A DNA stretch of 42,334 nt from JALOAT01 sp050179875 (GTDB lineage: Bacteria > Pseudomonadota > Gammaproteobacteria > Thiohalomonadales > Thiohalomonadaceae). The notes under the pieces were generated by a model. That model was not told the DNA's origin, searched no databases, and was given only the letters and a program-made list of their open reading frames with translations. The stretch is from assembly GCA_050179875.1 (NCBI GenBank), contig JBFXES010000008.1:1-42334 (forward strand), in the 5' to 3' direction. Positions 16,478 through 23,907 of the stretch are shown in pieces (positions within the stretch are counted from its first letter, which is position 1; every line of letters starts with the position of its first letter). Made by a program: the position numbers and the translations under genes.

Positions 16478-17179
16478 TCAGGACCCGCGTCGCTCCGCCA
16501 CGATGCGTGCATAGCGACCTTCCTTGCTGAGGTGAGTGTCGATGACCGCGAAGCCCGTGCGATTCAGAAGATAGACAAGATCATCCCGCGAGAAGCGGTT
16601 GTGCTCGATGAAATGGGTGAACAGGTCCTCAAGTTCAGCCACGGACACGTCGGGGCCGAACACGCGCGCCTCGTCGGTCTGGTTGCGCACGTAGACATCG
16701 AGCGGCGCCCGCACCCAGTCGAGGATCAACAGACGCCCGCCCGGGCGCATGCAGCGCCGTAGTTCCTGCAACAGGCGCACGGGCTGGTTCATTTCATGCA
16801 GCACCACCGAGGCCAGGGCCGCACTCACGCTGCCGTCTTCCAGCGGCAGGTGCGGGTCGTGCAAGTCCTGGCACAGCATGGAGGCATTCCCGGGTAGCGC
16901 CTCCACCGCCTCCAGCATGTAGGGCGCACATTCCACCCCCACGGCCCGCAGGTGGGGAAAGCGCTCGGCCAGGGCGCGGACGAACAGGCCGGGGCCTGCG
17001 CCCAGGTCGAGCACCACGCCGCCGTCGGCGCACGCAGGCGCGATCCACGCGTTCCAGAAATCCCAGAACTCCTCGTTGAAGCGCCGTTCGAAGCCTTCCT
17101 TGATGCTGCGCGCGAAGCGTTCCCCGTCGCGATGGTGTTTCGCGAGCAACGCCTGCGTCTGTTCCAGCTGATTACCCAT
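16478..17179 (-). CDS. Class I SAM-dependent methyltransferase
   Basis: The 233-residue enzyme has motif I VVLDLGAGPGLFVRALAERF (about 54-73), the acidic motif II in VGVECAPYMLE, and a Met/His-rich LASVVLHEMNQPVRLL segment followed by RPGGRLLILDWVR. The N-terminal 50 residues (KHHRDGERFARSIKEGFERR) are helical and probably form a substrate cap. The target is unknown. The ATG at 17179 is the first reasonable start. It lies downstream on the same strand as nothing closely spaced and is separated from VanZ by 32 nt. Confidence 0.83.
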   Translation of the reverse strand: MGNQLEQTQALLAKHHRDGERFARSIKEGFERRFNEEFWDFWNAWIAPACADGGVVLDLGAGPGLFVRALAERFPHLRAVGVECAPYMLEAVEALPGNASMLCQDLHDPHLPLEDGSVSAALASVVLHEMNQPVRLLQELRRCMRPGGRLLILDWVRAPLDVYVRNQTDEARVFGPDVSVAELEDLFTHFIEHNRFSRDDLVYLLNRTGFAVIDTHLSKEGRYARIVAERRGS

Positions 17180-17331
17180 GCCTCACCCGCATGTTGAAAG
17201 CCCGGTCGGTTGGGCTACCTTTCGTGAGTCGGAATGATAACCGACGCATGTGCCGCCCACGGAAGGGCGGCAACAAGAATCCCGCAGGCATCGGCAGGAC
17301 GCCTTTTCCAGACACCACACGGGGACACCCA

Positions 17332-17541
17332 ATGACGGAGATCATCGACTTTTACACCGCGGCCTTGCCGCGCGGTCCACACAGCGAAGCACGCCTCATG
17401 GAGGAAATCGCCTTTCTTGAGGCGCGCGCACGCGAAGCCGCGCGCCAGGCCGATTGCGCCTATGAACGTTCGCTCGCGCGCACCTATTCCGCACTCCTGA
17501 ACGCCCGTCGCGCCGAACTGGCGCGGCTCAAGACCTGCTAG
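17332..17541 (+). CDS. Small hypothetical helical protein, 69 aa
   Basis: I do not recognise this family. The 69-residue protein is predicted to be mostly helical, with an Ala/Arg/Glu-rich centre (LMEEIAFLEARAREAARQA, about 22-40) suggestive of a short coiled coil, and ends LARLKTC. It has no signal peptide. The ATG at 17332 is chosen because the upstream 47 in-frame residues are basic and unlike a structured protein. A weak GGGGA sits 8 nt upstream. The stop overlaps, in the opposite direction, the stop of the MidA-like gene (17538-17541 read TAG on the plus strand and CTA for the minus strand). Moderate confidence that it is real. Confidence 0.5.
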   Translation: MTEIIDFYTAALPRGPHSEARLMEEIAFLEARAREAARQADCAYERSLARTYSALLNARRAELARLKTC

Positions 17542-18716
17542 AGACGCGCCCTGTCGTCGCGCAGGCGGAAACCCGCCAGCGGCCCGTCCACACCGCGCCC
17601 GACGGCCAGCACCTTGAACAACTCACCCATCTCGGACGGCAGGGTGAGTTTTTTCGCTGCTGCGCTGCGTGCCATCTGTTCGCGAGCCGATGCGGGCTGC
17701 TGGAGATAATCCAGCAGCCCGCAGGCCACGAGGAAATTGGCCTGGCTGGTGAAGCCGAGCACGTCCATGCCGGCCTCGAAGGCCGCGTCGGCCATGGCGG
17801 TGAAATCCACGTGCGCGGTGATGTCCTGGAGGCCGACGGCGAAAAACGGATCGGAATGAGCGCGGTGCCTGTAATGACACATGAGCGTGCCGGTGTTGCG
17901 CTGGGGGTGGTAGAACTCCCGTGCGGGAAAGCCGTAGTCGATGAGCAGGGCGACGCCGCATTCGAGCACGTCGGCGAGCGTTCGCACCCAGTCTTCCGCC
18001 GCGACCCCCACCTCGCTCTCATAGGGCGCGGACAGATCGAAGGCCTGGGCGAGCGCGCGCGCACGTTCCGCAAGACGCCCTTCGGCAGGCCGCGCGGCCC
18101 ACATGAAGCCCGCTTCCCCACAGGCCACGCACATCTCCTCCATCAGCCCATCGCGCAGCCGAAAGCGCTGCACCGGCATGGCATCGAGCACCTCGTTGGC
18201 GATGATCACGCCTTGGAAGGCCACGGGCAGCGCGGAAAGCCAGGACACGCGCCCCAGCAGATGGGGCAGCTCCGCAGCCAGCCGTGCCCGCTGGCGCTCT
18301 GCCAGCTCGGGACTCACTTCCAGCACCAGGTAATGCTGCGGCAAGGAACCCAGGCGTTCGAGCTCGCGCAGGAGTTCGATCATCAGCGCACCGGTACCCG
18401 CCCCGAATTCCAGCACGTCACCGCCGCCGATGGCGTCGAGCACCTCGGCGCTCTGGCGGGCCAGGGTCCAGGAAAAGAGCGGAGAGATCTCAGGGGCCGT
18501 GATGAAATCGCCGGCCTCGCCGAACTTGCGGCTGCCGCCTGCGTAGTAGCCCAGGCCGCTGGCGTAAAGCGCCAAATCCATGAAACGGGCGAAGGAAAGA
18601 GGCCCGGTTTCGGCCGCCTCGGCGCAGATCAGCGCGCGCAAGCGCGCGCTCGCAGCAAGGGCATCGGGTGAAGGCGCAGGCAGGCCGGGTGACTGGCCTT
18701 CGCGGAGGCGTGGCAT
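17538..18716 (-). CDS. MidA/NDUFAF7-family SAM-dependent methyltransferase
   Basis: The 392-residue protein belongs to the family of mitochondrial complex I assembly factor NDUFAF7 (MidA), a protein arginine methyltransferase that modifies the NDUFS2 subunit. Bacterial members are largely uncharacterised. Landmarks are FARFMDLALYASGLGYYAGG (about 42-61), FGEAGDFITAPEISPLFS (65-82), motif I DVLEFGAGTGALMIELL, ANEVLDAMPVQRF, and LIDYGFPAREFYHPQRNTGT. The start at 18716 is chosen because the preceding 57 in-frame residues are antisense to the pteridine reductase. It diverges from the pteridine reductase gene, with 64 bp between starts. Whether a NuoD methylation role holds here is inference. Confidence 0.88.
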   Translation of the reverse strand: MPRLREGQSPGLPAPSPDALAASARLRALICAEAAETGPLSFARFMDLALYASGLGYYAGGSRKFGEAGDFITAPEISPLFSWTLARQSAEVLDAIGGGDVLEFGAGTGALMIELLRELERLGSLPQHYLVLEVSPELAERQRARLAAELPHLLGRVSWLSALPVAFQGVIIANEVLDAMPVQRFRLRDGLMEEMCVACGEAGFMWAARPAEGRLAERARALAQAFDLSAPYESEVGVAAEDWVRTLADVLECGVALLIDYGFPAREFYHPQRNTGTLMCHYRHRAHSDPFFAVGLQDITAHVDFTAMADAAFEAGMDVLGFTSQANFLVACGLLDYLQQPASAREQMARSAAAKKLTLPSEMGELFKVLAVGRGVDGPLAGFRLRDDRARL

Positions 18717-18780
18717 GGAAGAACACTCTTTCGAGAAACGGATATAGTTTACGTTTTCCCGGTACGTGACGGAGAGCGAC

Positions 18781-19533
18781 GTGGAGAATGGCGAAACCCT
18801 GGAAGGGCGCGTGGTGCTCATCACCGGCGCCGCGCAGCGCATCGGCGCCGAGACGGCGCGCCTGCTGCACGCAAGCGGCGCCAACATCGTGCTGCACTAC
18901 CGCAGCTCCCGCAAACCGGCGCTCCGGGTGCAGGAAGAACTCCAGCGGCGCCGCCCCAATTCGGTGGTGCTGATCCAGGCCGACCTGCTCGATACGGGCA
19001 AGCTGCCGGCGCTGGTGCGCGAGGCTCACGGCGTGTGGGGCCGGCTGGACGTGCTGGTGAACAACGCCTCCACGTTCTATCCCACGCCCATGGGCACGGT
19101 GGATGACCAGCAGTGGAACGACCTCATGGGCACCAATCTCAAGGCGCCCTTCTTCCTCGCCCAGGCCGCTGCGCCGCACCTGGCGTGGCAGCGCGGCTGT
19201 ATCGTCAACATCGTGGACATTCACGCCGACCGCCCGCTCAAGGGCCATCCGGTCTACAGCATCGCCAAGGCCGGGCTCGCCATGATGACCAAGGCCCTGG
19301 CCGGTGAGCTGGGCCCCGAAGTGCGGGTGAACGGCGTGGCGCCCGGCGCCATCCTGTGGCCGGATCGGGACATGGACGACATCACCAAGCAGCGCATCAT
19401 CTCCCGCACCTTCCTCAAGCGCCAGGGCTCTCCCATGGATATCGCCAAGGCCGTGCTGTTCCTGGTGCGCGACGCCAACTACATGAGCGGGCAGATCCTG
19501 ACCGTGGACGGCGGGCGTTCGCTCAATTCCTGA
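18781..19533 (+). CDS. Pteridine reductase-type short-chain dehydrogenase (FolM-like)
   Basis: The 250-residue SDR has the pteridine-reductase cofactor loop ITGAAQRIGAETAR (TGxxxRIG), the NNAS motif, the active-site run YSIAK (YxxxK, in HPVYSIAKAGLAMM), the PGAILWP segment and the C-terminal TVDGGRSL. It probably reduces dihydro-biopterin/monapterin or dihydrofolate with NADPH. The convergent folK-folB genes support a folate/pterin role. Start: GTG at 18781 is preceded by GGAGAG at 18771-18776 with good spacing; the alternative GTG at 18766 (adding five residues) has no such site. The two stops of this gene and folK are 17 bp apart. Confidence 0.85.
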   Translation: MENGETLEGRVVLITGAAQRIGAETARLLHASGANIVLHYRSSRKPALRVQEELQRRRPNSVVLIQADLLDTGKLPALVREAHGVWGRLDVLVNNASTFYPTPMGTVDDQQWNDLMGTNLKAPFFLAQAAAPHLAWQRGCIVNIVDIHADRPLKGHPVYSIAKAGLAMMTKALAGELGPEVRVNGVAPGAILWPDRDMDDITKQRIISRTFLKRQGSPMDIAKAVLFLVRDANYMSGQILTVDGGRSLNS

Positions 19534-19550
19534 AGCCCACGGGCCCTTCC

Positions 19551-20036
19551 TCACCAGGCGAAGGCCACCGGCCATAGCGGCTGCGCGGCCTGATCGAATT
19601 CCTGCCACATACGGGCGTAGGTCTTGCCCGTCTGCGGATGCACCCTGTCGGGCGCCAATTCCGCCAGCGGCCGCAGCACGAAGGCGTTGCGCGTGATCTC
19701 CTGGCGGGGAATCACCACCGGCTGCTCGAACACGGCATCGCCATAAAGCAGCAGGTCGATGTCCAGCGTGCGCGAGGAAAAGCGCGGACCGGTGCGCACG
19801 CGGCCGAAGCGATCCTCGATGGCGCGCAGTGCGGCGACCACCTCGTCCGGCGAGGCGTCGGTCTCGAAACTGGCCACCAGGTTGTAGAACGGGTCGCCCG
19901 CGAAGCCCACGGCCTCGCTCTCGTACACGGTGGAGAGCCGCAGTTCGCCGAAGCGCTCGCGCAACGCCGCCACGCCGCCGCGGATGTTGCTTTCCCGGTC
20001 GATGTTGCTGCCGATGCTGACGTAGACCGTGGTCAC
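19551..20036 (-). CDS. folK: 2-amino-4-hydroxy-6-hydroxymethyldihydropteridine diphosphokinase
   Basis: HPPK transfers pyrophosphate from ATP to 6-hydroxymethyl-7,8-dihydropterin in folate biosynthesis. The 161-residue protein shows VYVSIGSNI at the start and the family signature RFSSRTLDIDLLLYGD (about 86-101) with the two Mg2+-binding Asp residues of DIDLLLYG. A late NAFVLRPLAELAPD segment follows. It begins with GTG at 20036, overlapping the folB stop by four bases (GTGA), so the two are translationally coupled. It follows folB, which makes the pathway intermediate used here, and is convergent with the FolM-like reductase. Confidence 0.95.
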   Translation of the reverse strand: MTTVYVSIGSNIDRESNIRGGVAALRERFGELRLSTVYESEAVGFAGDPFYNLVASFETDASPDEVVAALRAIEDRFGRVRTGPRFSSRTLDIDLLLYGDAVFEQPVVIPRQEITRNAFVLRPLAELAPDRVHPQTGKTYARMWQEFDQAAQPLWPVAFAW

Positions 20037-20404
20037 GGGCGTGTCCCGCGTTCGATGATCACGCCCACGTCCTGGGCAAACCGCACGGCGCCGCGCTTGT
20101 TGAGGCGCACGCGCACCCAGGGCACGTTGAATTCTTCCAGCACGATCTGCGCGATGCGCTCCGCCAGGGTTTCCACCAGCTGGAATTCGCTGGCCTCCAC
20201 GAAGGCGATGATGCGTTTGGCGACGGCCTTGTAGTTGAGGGTGTCGTCGATGCTGTCGGTGGCGGCGGCGCGGCGGATGTCGGCGGCCATTTCCAGATCG
20301 ATGCTGACGGTCTGGCGGATGCGTCGCTCCCAGTCGTAGATGCCGATGACCGTTTCGACCTGAAGGTCCGTGAGATAGATGATGTCGTGGCTTGGCGCGT
20401 TCAT
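20033..20404 (-). CDS. folB: Dihydroneopterin aldolase
   Basis: FolB converts 7,8-dihydroneopterin to 6-hydroxymethyldihydropterin plus glycolaldehyde. The 123-residue protein contains IIYLTDLQVETVIGIYDWERR (about 8-28; E17-type residues of the pterin pocket), DDTLNYKAVAKRI with the conserved Tyr, FQLVETLAERIA with the pterin-binding Glu, and VRVRLNKRGAVR with the catalytic Lys. The length is typical. The ATG at 20404 follows a short divergent region shared with plsY. The folB-plsY-tsaD neighbourhood is common in gammaproteobacteria; here it is interrupted after plsY by an insertion sequence. Confidence 0.95.
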   Translation of the reverse strand: MNAPSHDIIYLTDLQVETVIGIYDWERRIRQTVSIDLEMAADIRRAAATDSIDDTLNYKAVAKRIIAFVEASEFQLVETLAERIAQIVLEEFNVPWVRVRLNKRGAVRFAQDVGVIIERGTRP

Positions 20405-20464
20405 GGGCGGGAACTATAACCAGCCGCCCGCGGACGGGCCAGTGCAGAGCCCGGGGCGAATCCT

Positions 20465-20470
20465 TATAAT
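20465..20470 (+). promoter_or_regulatory. Candidate -10 element of the plsY promoter
   Basis: A perfect TATAAT hexamer lies 21 nt upstream of the plsY ATG, which would give a very short leader. The position 17 nt further upstream reads GTGCAG, a poor -35. Supported only by the exact -10. Confidence 0.4.
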
Positions 20471-20491
20471 CCCGCCACCTTTCCGTGCCAC

Positions 20492-21094
20492 ATGCCCATG
20501 AACACCCTTCACATCGTCCTCGTGCTCGCAGGCTATCTGTTCGGCTCCATCTCCACCGCGATCCTGGTGGCGCGCGCCATGGGCCTGCCGGATCCGCGCA
20601 CCCAGGGCTCGGGCAATCCGGGCGCCACCAACGTGCTGCGTATCGGCGGCAAGAAGGCCGCGGCCCTGACGTTGCTGGGCGACAGCCTGAAAGGCCTGCT
20701 ACCGGTGCTGGCCGCGCGCGCGTTGACGGACGATCCGGCGGTGCTGGCGTCGGTCGCCTTCGCCGCCTTCATCGGCCACCTCTATCCGGTGTTCTTCGGC
20801 TTCAAGGGCGGCAAGGGCGTCGCCACCTCCCTGGGCGTGCTGCTCGGCCTGTCCTGGCCCGTGGCCTTGGCGGCACTCGCCACCTGGGTGTTCATGGCCA
20901 AGGTGGTGCGCATCTCCTCGCTTTCGGCGCTTACCGCCGCCGTGCTCGCCCCGCTGTACACCTGGGCCCTCGATCCGCAGCCCGCCTACCTGATCATGAT
21001 CGGCGCCATGAGCGCCCTGCTGCTCCTGCGCCACCGAAGCAACATCCAGAAACTCCTGCGCGGCGAGGAAGGCCGCATCGGGGAAAAGAGCTAG
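20492..21094 (+). CDS. plsY: Glycerol-3-phosphate acyltransferase PlsY
   Basis: PlsY transfers the acyl group of acyl-phosphate to glycerol-3-phosphate, the first step of phospholipid synthesis. The 200-residue integral membrane protein has about five hydrophobic segments and the three family motifs: GYLFGSISTAILVAR, QGSGNPGATNVLRIGGKKAA (about 38-57, the phosphate-binding loop) and HLYPVFFGFKGGKGVATSLG (about 96-115, the glycerophosphate site). The ATG at 20492 is used; an ATG two codons later is equally possible. It diverges from folB. An IS110-family element begins within about 50 bp of its stop. Confidence 0.95.
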   Translation: MPMNTLHIVLVLAGYLFGSISTAILVARAMGLPDPRTQGSGNPGATNVLRIGGKKAAALTLLGDSLKGLLPVLAARALTDDPAVLASVAFAAFIGHLYPVFFGFKGGKGVATSLGVLLGLSWPVALAALATWVFMAKVVRISSLSALTAAVLAPLYTWALDPQPAYLIMIGAMSALLLLRHRSNIQKLLRGEEGRIGEKS

Positions 21095-22247
21095 GAAAGC
21101 CTGAACCTGGGGATTTCCGGATCGCGCCCTTTCGTAGATACTGTTACGCCGCGCAAGCCCCATGTAGCGTCGGGTCGAAGGGTTTGCCCGACTTGAGCAC
21201 GCCGAATGCAACATGAACCAGCTTGCGCATCATGGCTCCGATGATGAACTTGGGCGGTTTGCCGGCGGCGGCGAGTCGCTCGCGGAAGCGGGTTCCCCAT
21301 TCGGTTTTATAGAGCGTCACCATGGCCGGCATGTAGAGGGCGCGCCGCAGAAAGGCGTGGCCAATCTTCGACAGGCGCGGCTTGCCGCGGACGCTTGTCC
21401 CCGACTCGTGGAGCTGGGGGTTAAGGCCGGCGAAAGCGGTAAGCTGGCGTGCGTTGTTGAAACGTCCCGGATCAGCACAGAAGGCCAGCCAGGTGGAGAT
21501 GCTGCGCTCCCCGAACCCGGGGATGGAGTCGAGCAGCTCACGCTTGCCTCGCAGGTCGGGGTCATCATCGATGGTTTTGTTGATGGCCTTTTCCACCCGC
21601 CCCAACTCTTCGGCGAGCCACGTAAGGTGGGTCTGGATGCTCGCGCGGACGTCCTCACGGGCACTCTCGAGGCGGTTCTTCTCCTGGGTCTGCATGGCGA
21701 CAAGGGCCTGATGGCGCTGCACCAGCGCGCGCAGGGCACGGATATTCGCCGGGGGCGGTTGCCAGGCCGGGGGCTGCTTGTCATGGCAGAAACTCGCCAG
21801 TACGCGGGCATCGACCGCATCGGTCTTGGTGCGTATGCCGCAGGATTGGGCATGGGCCTTGGCGAGGGCCGGGTTGATGACCGATACGAGATGGCCGGCA
21901 TCGGCCAAATCCTGGGCGACCTCTTCCCAGTAGACCCCGGTGGCTTCCATGCAGACATGGGCACGCTCAACCCCCTGCTTTTCAAGCCACTGGCGCAGGA
22001 CCTTGAAGCCTGCCGGTGTGTTTTCCACCGACTTGGTCAGGTACTTGGTTTCACGCCGCAAGGCGCAATCGAGTTTCTTCTTGGAGACGTCGATACCGAG
22101 GAAAGCCACTTCTTTTGTCATGGTCTTTGCGCAATCTACCTTGTGAATGCAGGCTTCCGGCAGGGCCGGGCCGAAGATACTGTCCGATTTCTCGCAACAA
22201 AGAAGAGTCCCCGGCGCAGTAATCTACGCTGCGGCTTGCGAAAGCCT
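21095..22247 (-). mobile_element. IS110-family insertion sequence (approximate ends)
   Basis: An intact IS110-type transposase gene lies in the plsY-tsaD gap. The exact ends are not certain. IS110 elements lack terminal inverted repeats, and two short direct repeats could mark ends: GAAAGCCT at 21095-21102 and 22240-22247 (about 1.15 kb apart), or AGATACTGT at 21136-21144 and 22175-22183 (about 1.04 kb). The wider pair gives a length closer to known members and leaves about 125 nt upstream of the transposase for a bridge RNA, so it is used here provisionally. No coding gene is disrupted. Confidence 0.6.
21144..22121 (-). CDS. IS110-family transposase (DEDD + Tnp_20)
   Basis: The 325-residue full-length transposase has an N-terminal DEDD (RuvC-like) domain with D11 (FLGIDVSKKKLD), E59 (HVCMEATGVYWEE), D101 and D104 (TKTDAVDARVLA). 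A long central helical region follows (about 120-190). The C-terminal Transposase_20 domain has LLDSIPGFGERSISTW, FAGLNPQLHESGTS and SKIGHAFLRRALY. The conserved Ser of the SG motif and the acidic tetrad are all present, so the enzyme looks active. IS110 recombinases are guided by a bridge RNA encoded in the element's non-coding end. Here the 5' side (above 22121) carries strong secondary structure. The stop TAA at 21144-21146 borders one candidate end repeat. Confidence 0.95.
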   Translation of the reverse strand: MTKEVAFLGIDVSKKKLDCALRRETKYLTKSVENTPAGFKVLRQWLEKQGVERAHVCMEATGVYWEEVAQDLADAGHLVSVINPALAKAHAQSCGIRTKTDAVDARVLASFCHDKQPPAWQPPPANIRALRALVQRHQALVAMQTQEKNRLESAREDVRASIQTHLTWLAEELGRVEKAINKTIDDDPDLRGKRELLDSIPGFGERSISTWLAFCADPGRFNNARQLTAFAGLNPQLHESGTSVRGKPRLSKIGHAFLRRALYMPAMVTLYKTEWGTRFRERLAAAGKPPKFIIGAMMRKLVHVAFGVLKSGKPFDPTLHGACAA

Positions 22248-22408
22248 AGGTCACGTTCGGCGTCCGGGGACTCGGCACACGAGAGCGACTCGTGTAGGCG
22301 GGATAATACAAGGTCACGTTGGCGCGAAGCGGCTACGTGACGGTCGGCGGTTGGGAAGCTGTCACGTAGCTTCGCAACGTGACCTACAGCCACGTCCGAT
22401 TGACGTGG
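22205..22408. other. Palindrome-rich non-coding tract upstream of the IS110 transposase
   Basis: No gene is seen between 22122 and 22500. The tract contains a perfect 10-bp inverted repeat, GAGTCCCCGG (22205-22214) with CCGGGGACTC (22264-22273). It encloses two small hairpins: CGCAG/CTGCG, and GGCTT/AAGCC (22233-22246) closed by a GCGA tetraloop on the plus strand. Next come ACACGAG/CTCGTGT (22277-22295), a large imperfect hairpin AGGTCACGTT...CTACGTGAC against GTCACGTAG...AACGTGACCT (22311-22341 with 22361-22385), and CCACGTC/GACGTGG (22390-22408). It could hold the IS110 bridge RNA, a separate structured RNA, or remnants of palindromic elements. I cannot decide from sequence alone. Confidence 0.55.
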
Positions 22409-22424
22409 GTTATTCAAAACCAAT

Positions 22425-22446
22425 CGCGGCCTGAGGCCGCTCCTAC
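22425..22446. repeat. REP-like hairpin (GTAGGAGC family, reverse orientation)
   Basis: The palindrome GCGGCCTGAGGCCGC is followed by TCCTAC. Read on the minus strand this is GTAGGAGCGGCCTCAGGCCGC, the same design as at 6695-6716. Confidence 0.6.
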
Positions 22447-22473
22447 GCAGGGGAAGAACAACAATGATCTTTA

Positions 22474-22503
22474 CCCCCGTGTTCCCCGTGTCCCCCGTGT
22501 TCA
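22474..22503. repeat. CACGGGG-type nonamer repeat arm abutting the tsaD stop
   Basis: Three tandem units (CCCCCGTGTT, CCCCGTGT, CCCCCGTGTT) on the plus strand correspond, on the minus strand, to TGAACACGGGGG and further ACACGGGG units, where the TGA is the tsaD stop codon itself. Only one arm is seen at this locus; a partner arm may have been lost when the IS110 element arrived (inference). Confidence 0.75.
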
Positions 22504-23529
22504 AGCTGTTTCTTCTTCCTCAAGTGCAGCCAGTTCCGCCAAAGGCCAGCGGGGTCGGGCGGTGAAGCCGGGGCCGGCGTCGTGCTGGCCGGCGGCGAGG
22601 CGTTGGGCGCCGGCGAAGGCGATCATGGCGCCGTTGTCGGTGCAGAAGGCCGGACGGGGGTAGTAGGCGCGGGCGCCCTGTGCTTCCGCCATGGCGCTCA
22701 GCTGCGCACGCAGGCGCCGGTTGGCGCTCACGCCCCCCGCCACCACCAGCCGCTTGAGGCCGGTCTGCTGCAAGGCCCGGCGGCATTTGATCACCAGCGT
22801 ATCCACCACCGCATCCTCGAAGGCGCGGGCGATGTCGGCGCGAGCCGCGACGCCCTCGTCCTGCAGGGTCGTGAGCGCGAAGGTCTTGAGCCCCGAGAAA
22901 CTGAAGTCGAGCCCGGGGCGGTCGGTCATGGGCCGGGGGAAGCGGAAGCGCTCCGGGTCGCCCTGCTCCGCCAGCCGCGCCAGTTCGGGCCCGCCGGGAT
23001 AGCCAAGGCCGAGCAGCTTGGCGGTCTTGTCGAAGGCCTCGCCCGCCGCGTCATCCAGGGACTCGCCCAGGAGTTCGTAGCGGCCCACGCCGTCCACGCG
23101 CACCAGCTGGGTGTGGCCGCCCGAGACCAGCAGGGCCACGAAGGGAAAGGCCGGCGGATCGGGTTCGAGCAGGGGCGCCAGCAAGTGGCCCTCCATGTGA
23201 TGGACGCCAAGCGCAGGCACCCCCAGGGCCCAGGCCAGTCCGCGGCCGATGGCCGCACCCACCAGCAGCGCCCCCACCAAGCCGGGACCGGCGGTGTAGG
23301 CCACCGCATCGATATCGCCGCGCTCCAGCTTTGCCTCGCCAAGTACTTGATCAAGCAAGGGAAGCACCTTGCGGACGTGATCGCGGGAGGCCAGCTCGGG
23401 CACCACGCCGCCGTAGCTGGCGTGGAGTTCGATCTGGCTGTGCAGGGCATGGGCGAGCAGGCCGCGCTCGGTGTCGTACAGCGCCAGGCCGGTCTCGTCG
23501 CAGGAGGTTTCGATGCCAAGGATACGCAT
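22501..23529 (-). CDS. tsaD: tRNA N6-adenosine threonylcarbamoyltransferase TsaD
   Basis: TsaD transfers the threonylcarbamoyl group to A37 of ANN-decoding tRNAs (t6A), together with TsaB and TsaE. The 342-residue protein opens MRILGIETSCDETGLALYD (family start with the ETSCDET motif) and has the metal-binding HHMEGH (about 110-115). It also shows VALLVSGGHTQLV, the ASKH-ATPase segment GVSANRRLR near 278, and the late Asp-containing CTDNGAMIAFAG. It diverges from rpsU, the classical arrangement of the macromolecular-synthesis locus. Its TGA stop forms the leading bases of the CACGGGG repeat array. Confidence 0.96.
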   Translation of the reverse strand: MRILGIETSCDETGLALYDTERGLLAHALHSQIELHASYGGVVPELASRDHVRKVLPLLDQVLGEAKLERGDIDAVAYTAGPGLVGALLVGAAIGRGLAWALGVPALGVHHMEGHLLAPLLEPDPPAFPFVALLVSGGHTQLVRVDGVGRYELLGESLDDAAGEAFDKTAKLLGLGYPGGPELARLAEQGDPERFRFPRPMTDRPGLDFSFSGLKTFALTTLQDEGVAARADIARAFEDAVVDTLVIKCRRALQQTGLKRLVVAGGVSANRRLRAQLSAMAEAQGARAYYPRPAFCTDNGAMIAFAGAQRLAAGQHDAGPGFTARPRWPLAELAALEEEETA

Positions 23530-23570
23530 CGGGCTATTGTCCGGGGCCGCTAAACTGGTAACAAGAGTTT

Positions 23571-23599
23571 TTGCATTCTGCGGGTCCGGCCCTTAGAAT
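23571..23599 (+). promoter_or_regulatory. Strong sigma70 promoter of the rpsU-yqeY-dnaG(-rpoD) operon
   Basis: TTGCAT (23571-23576) and TAGAAT (23594-23599) are separated by an ideal 17-nt spacer. The predicted start is near 23606, giving a leader of about 43 nt before rpsU. It lies in the divergent region between tsaD and rpsU, where the operon promoter is expected. Confidence 0.7.
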
Positions 23600-23648
23600 G
23601 CGCGGTTCTCGGCCCTAGGTCCCCGATCAACCAGAGGTAGAAAGGTAC

Positions 23649-23864
23649 ATGCCTTCCGTTCGCGTAAGAGAAAACGAGCCCTTCGACGTTGCCCTGCGTC
23701 GCTTCAAGCGCAGCTGTGAAAAGGCCGGCATCCTCTCCGAGGTGCGTGCGCGCCAGTTCTACGAAAAGCCGACCACCGAGCGCAAGCGCAAGAAGGCGGC
23801 CGCAGTGAAGCGCCAGCAGAAGAAGGTGTCGCGCGAGGTTGCACGTCGTCGTCGCCTGTATTGA
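23649..23864 (+). CDS. rpsU: 30S ribosomal protein S21
   Basis: bS21 is a small basic protein of the 30S subunit near the platform and anti-Shine-Dalgarno region, needed for initiation on natural mRNAs. The 71 residues match the family exactly: MPSVRVRENEPFDVALRRFK, the central KRSCEKAGILSEVRARQFYEKPT and the basic tail ending VARRRRLY. An AGAGGTAGAAAGG region precedes the ATG. It is first gene of the macromolecular-synthesis operon. Confidence 0.98.
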   Translation: MPSVRVRENEPFDVALRRFKRSCEKAGILSEVRARQFYEKPTTERKRKKAAAVKRQQKKVSREVARRRRLY

Positions 23865-23907
23865 TTTTCTCTTGGGCGGAACGTTCCCGAACTCCTGAGG
23901 CGAACCC

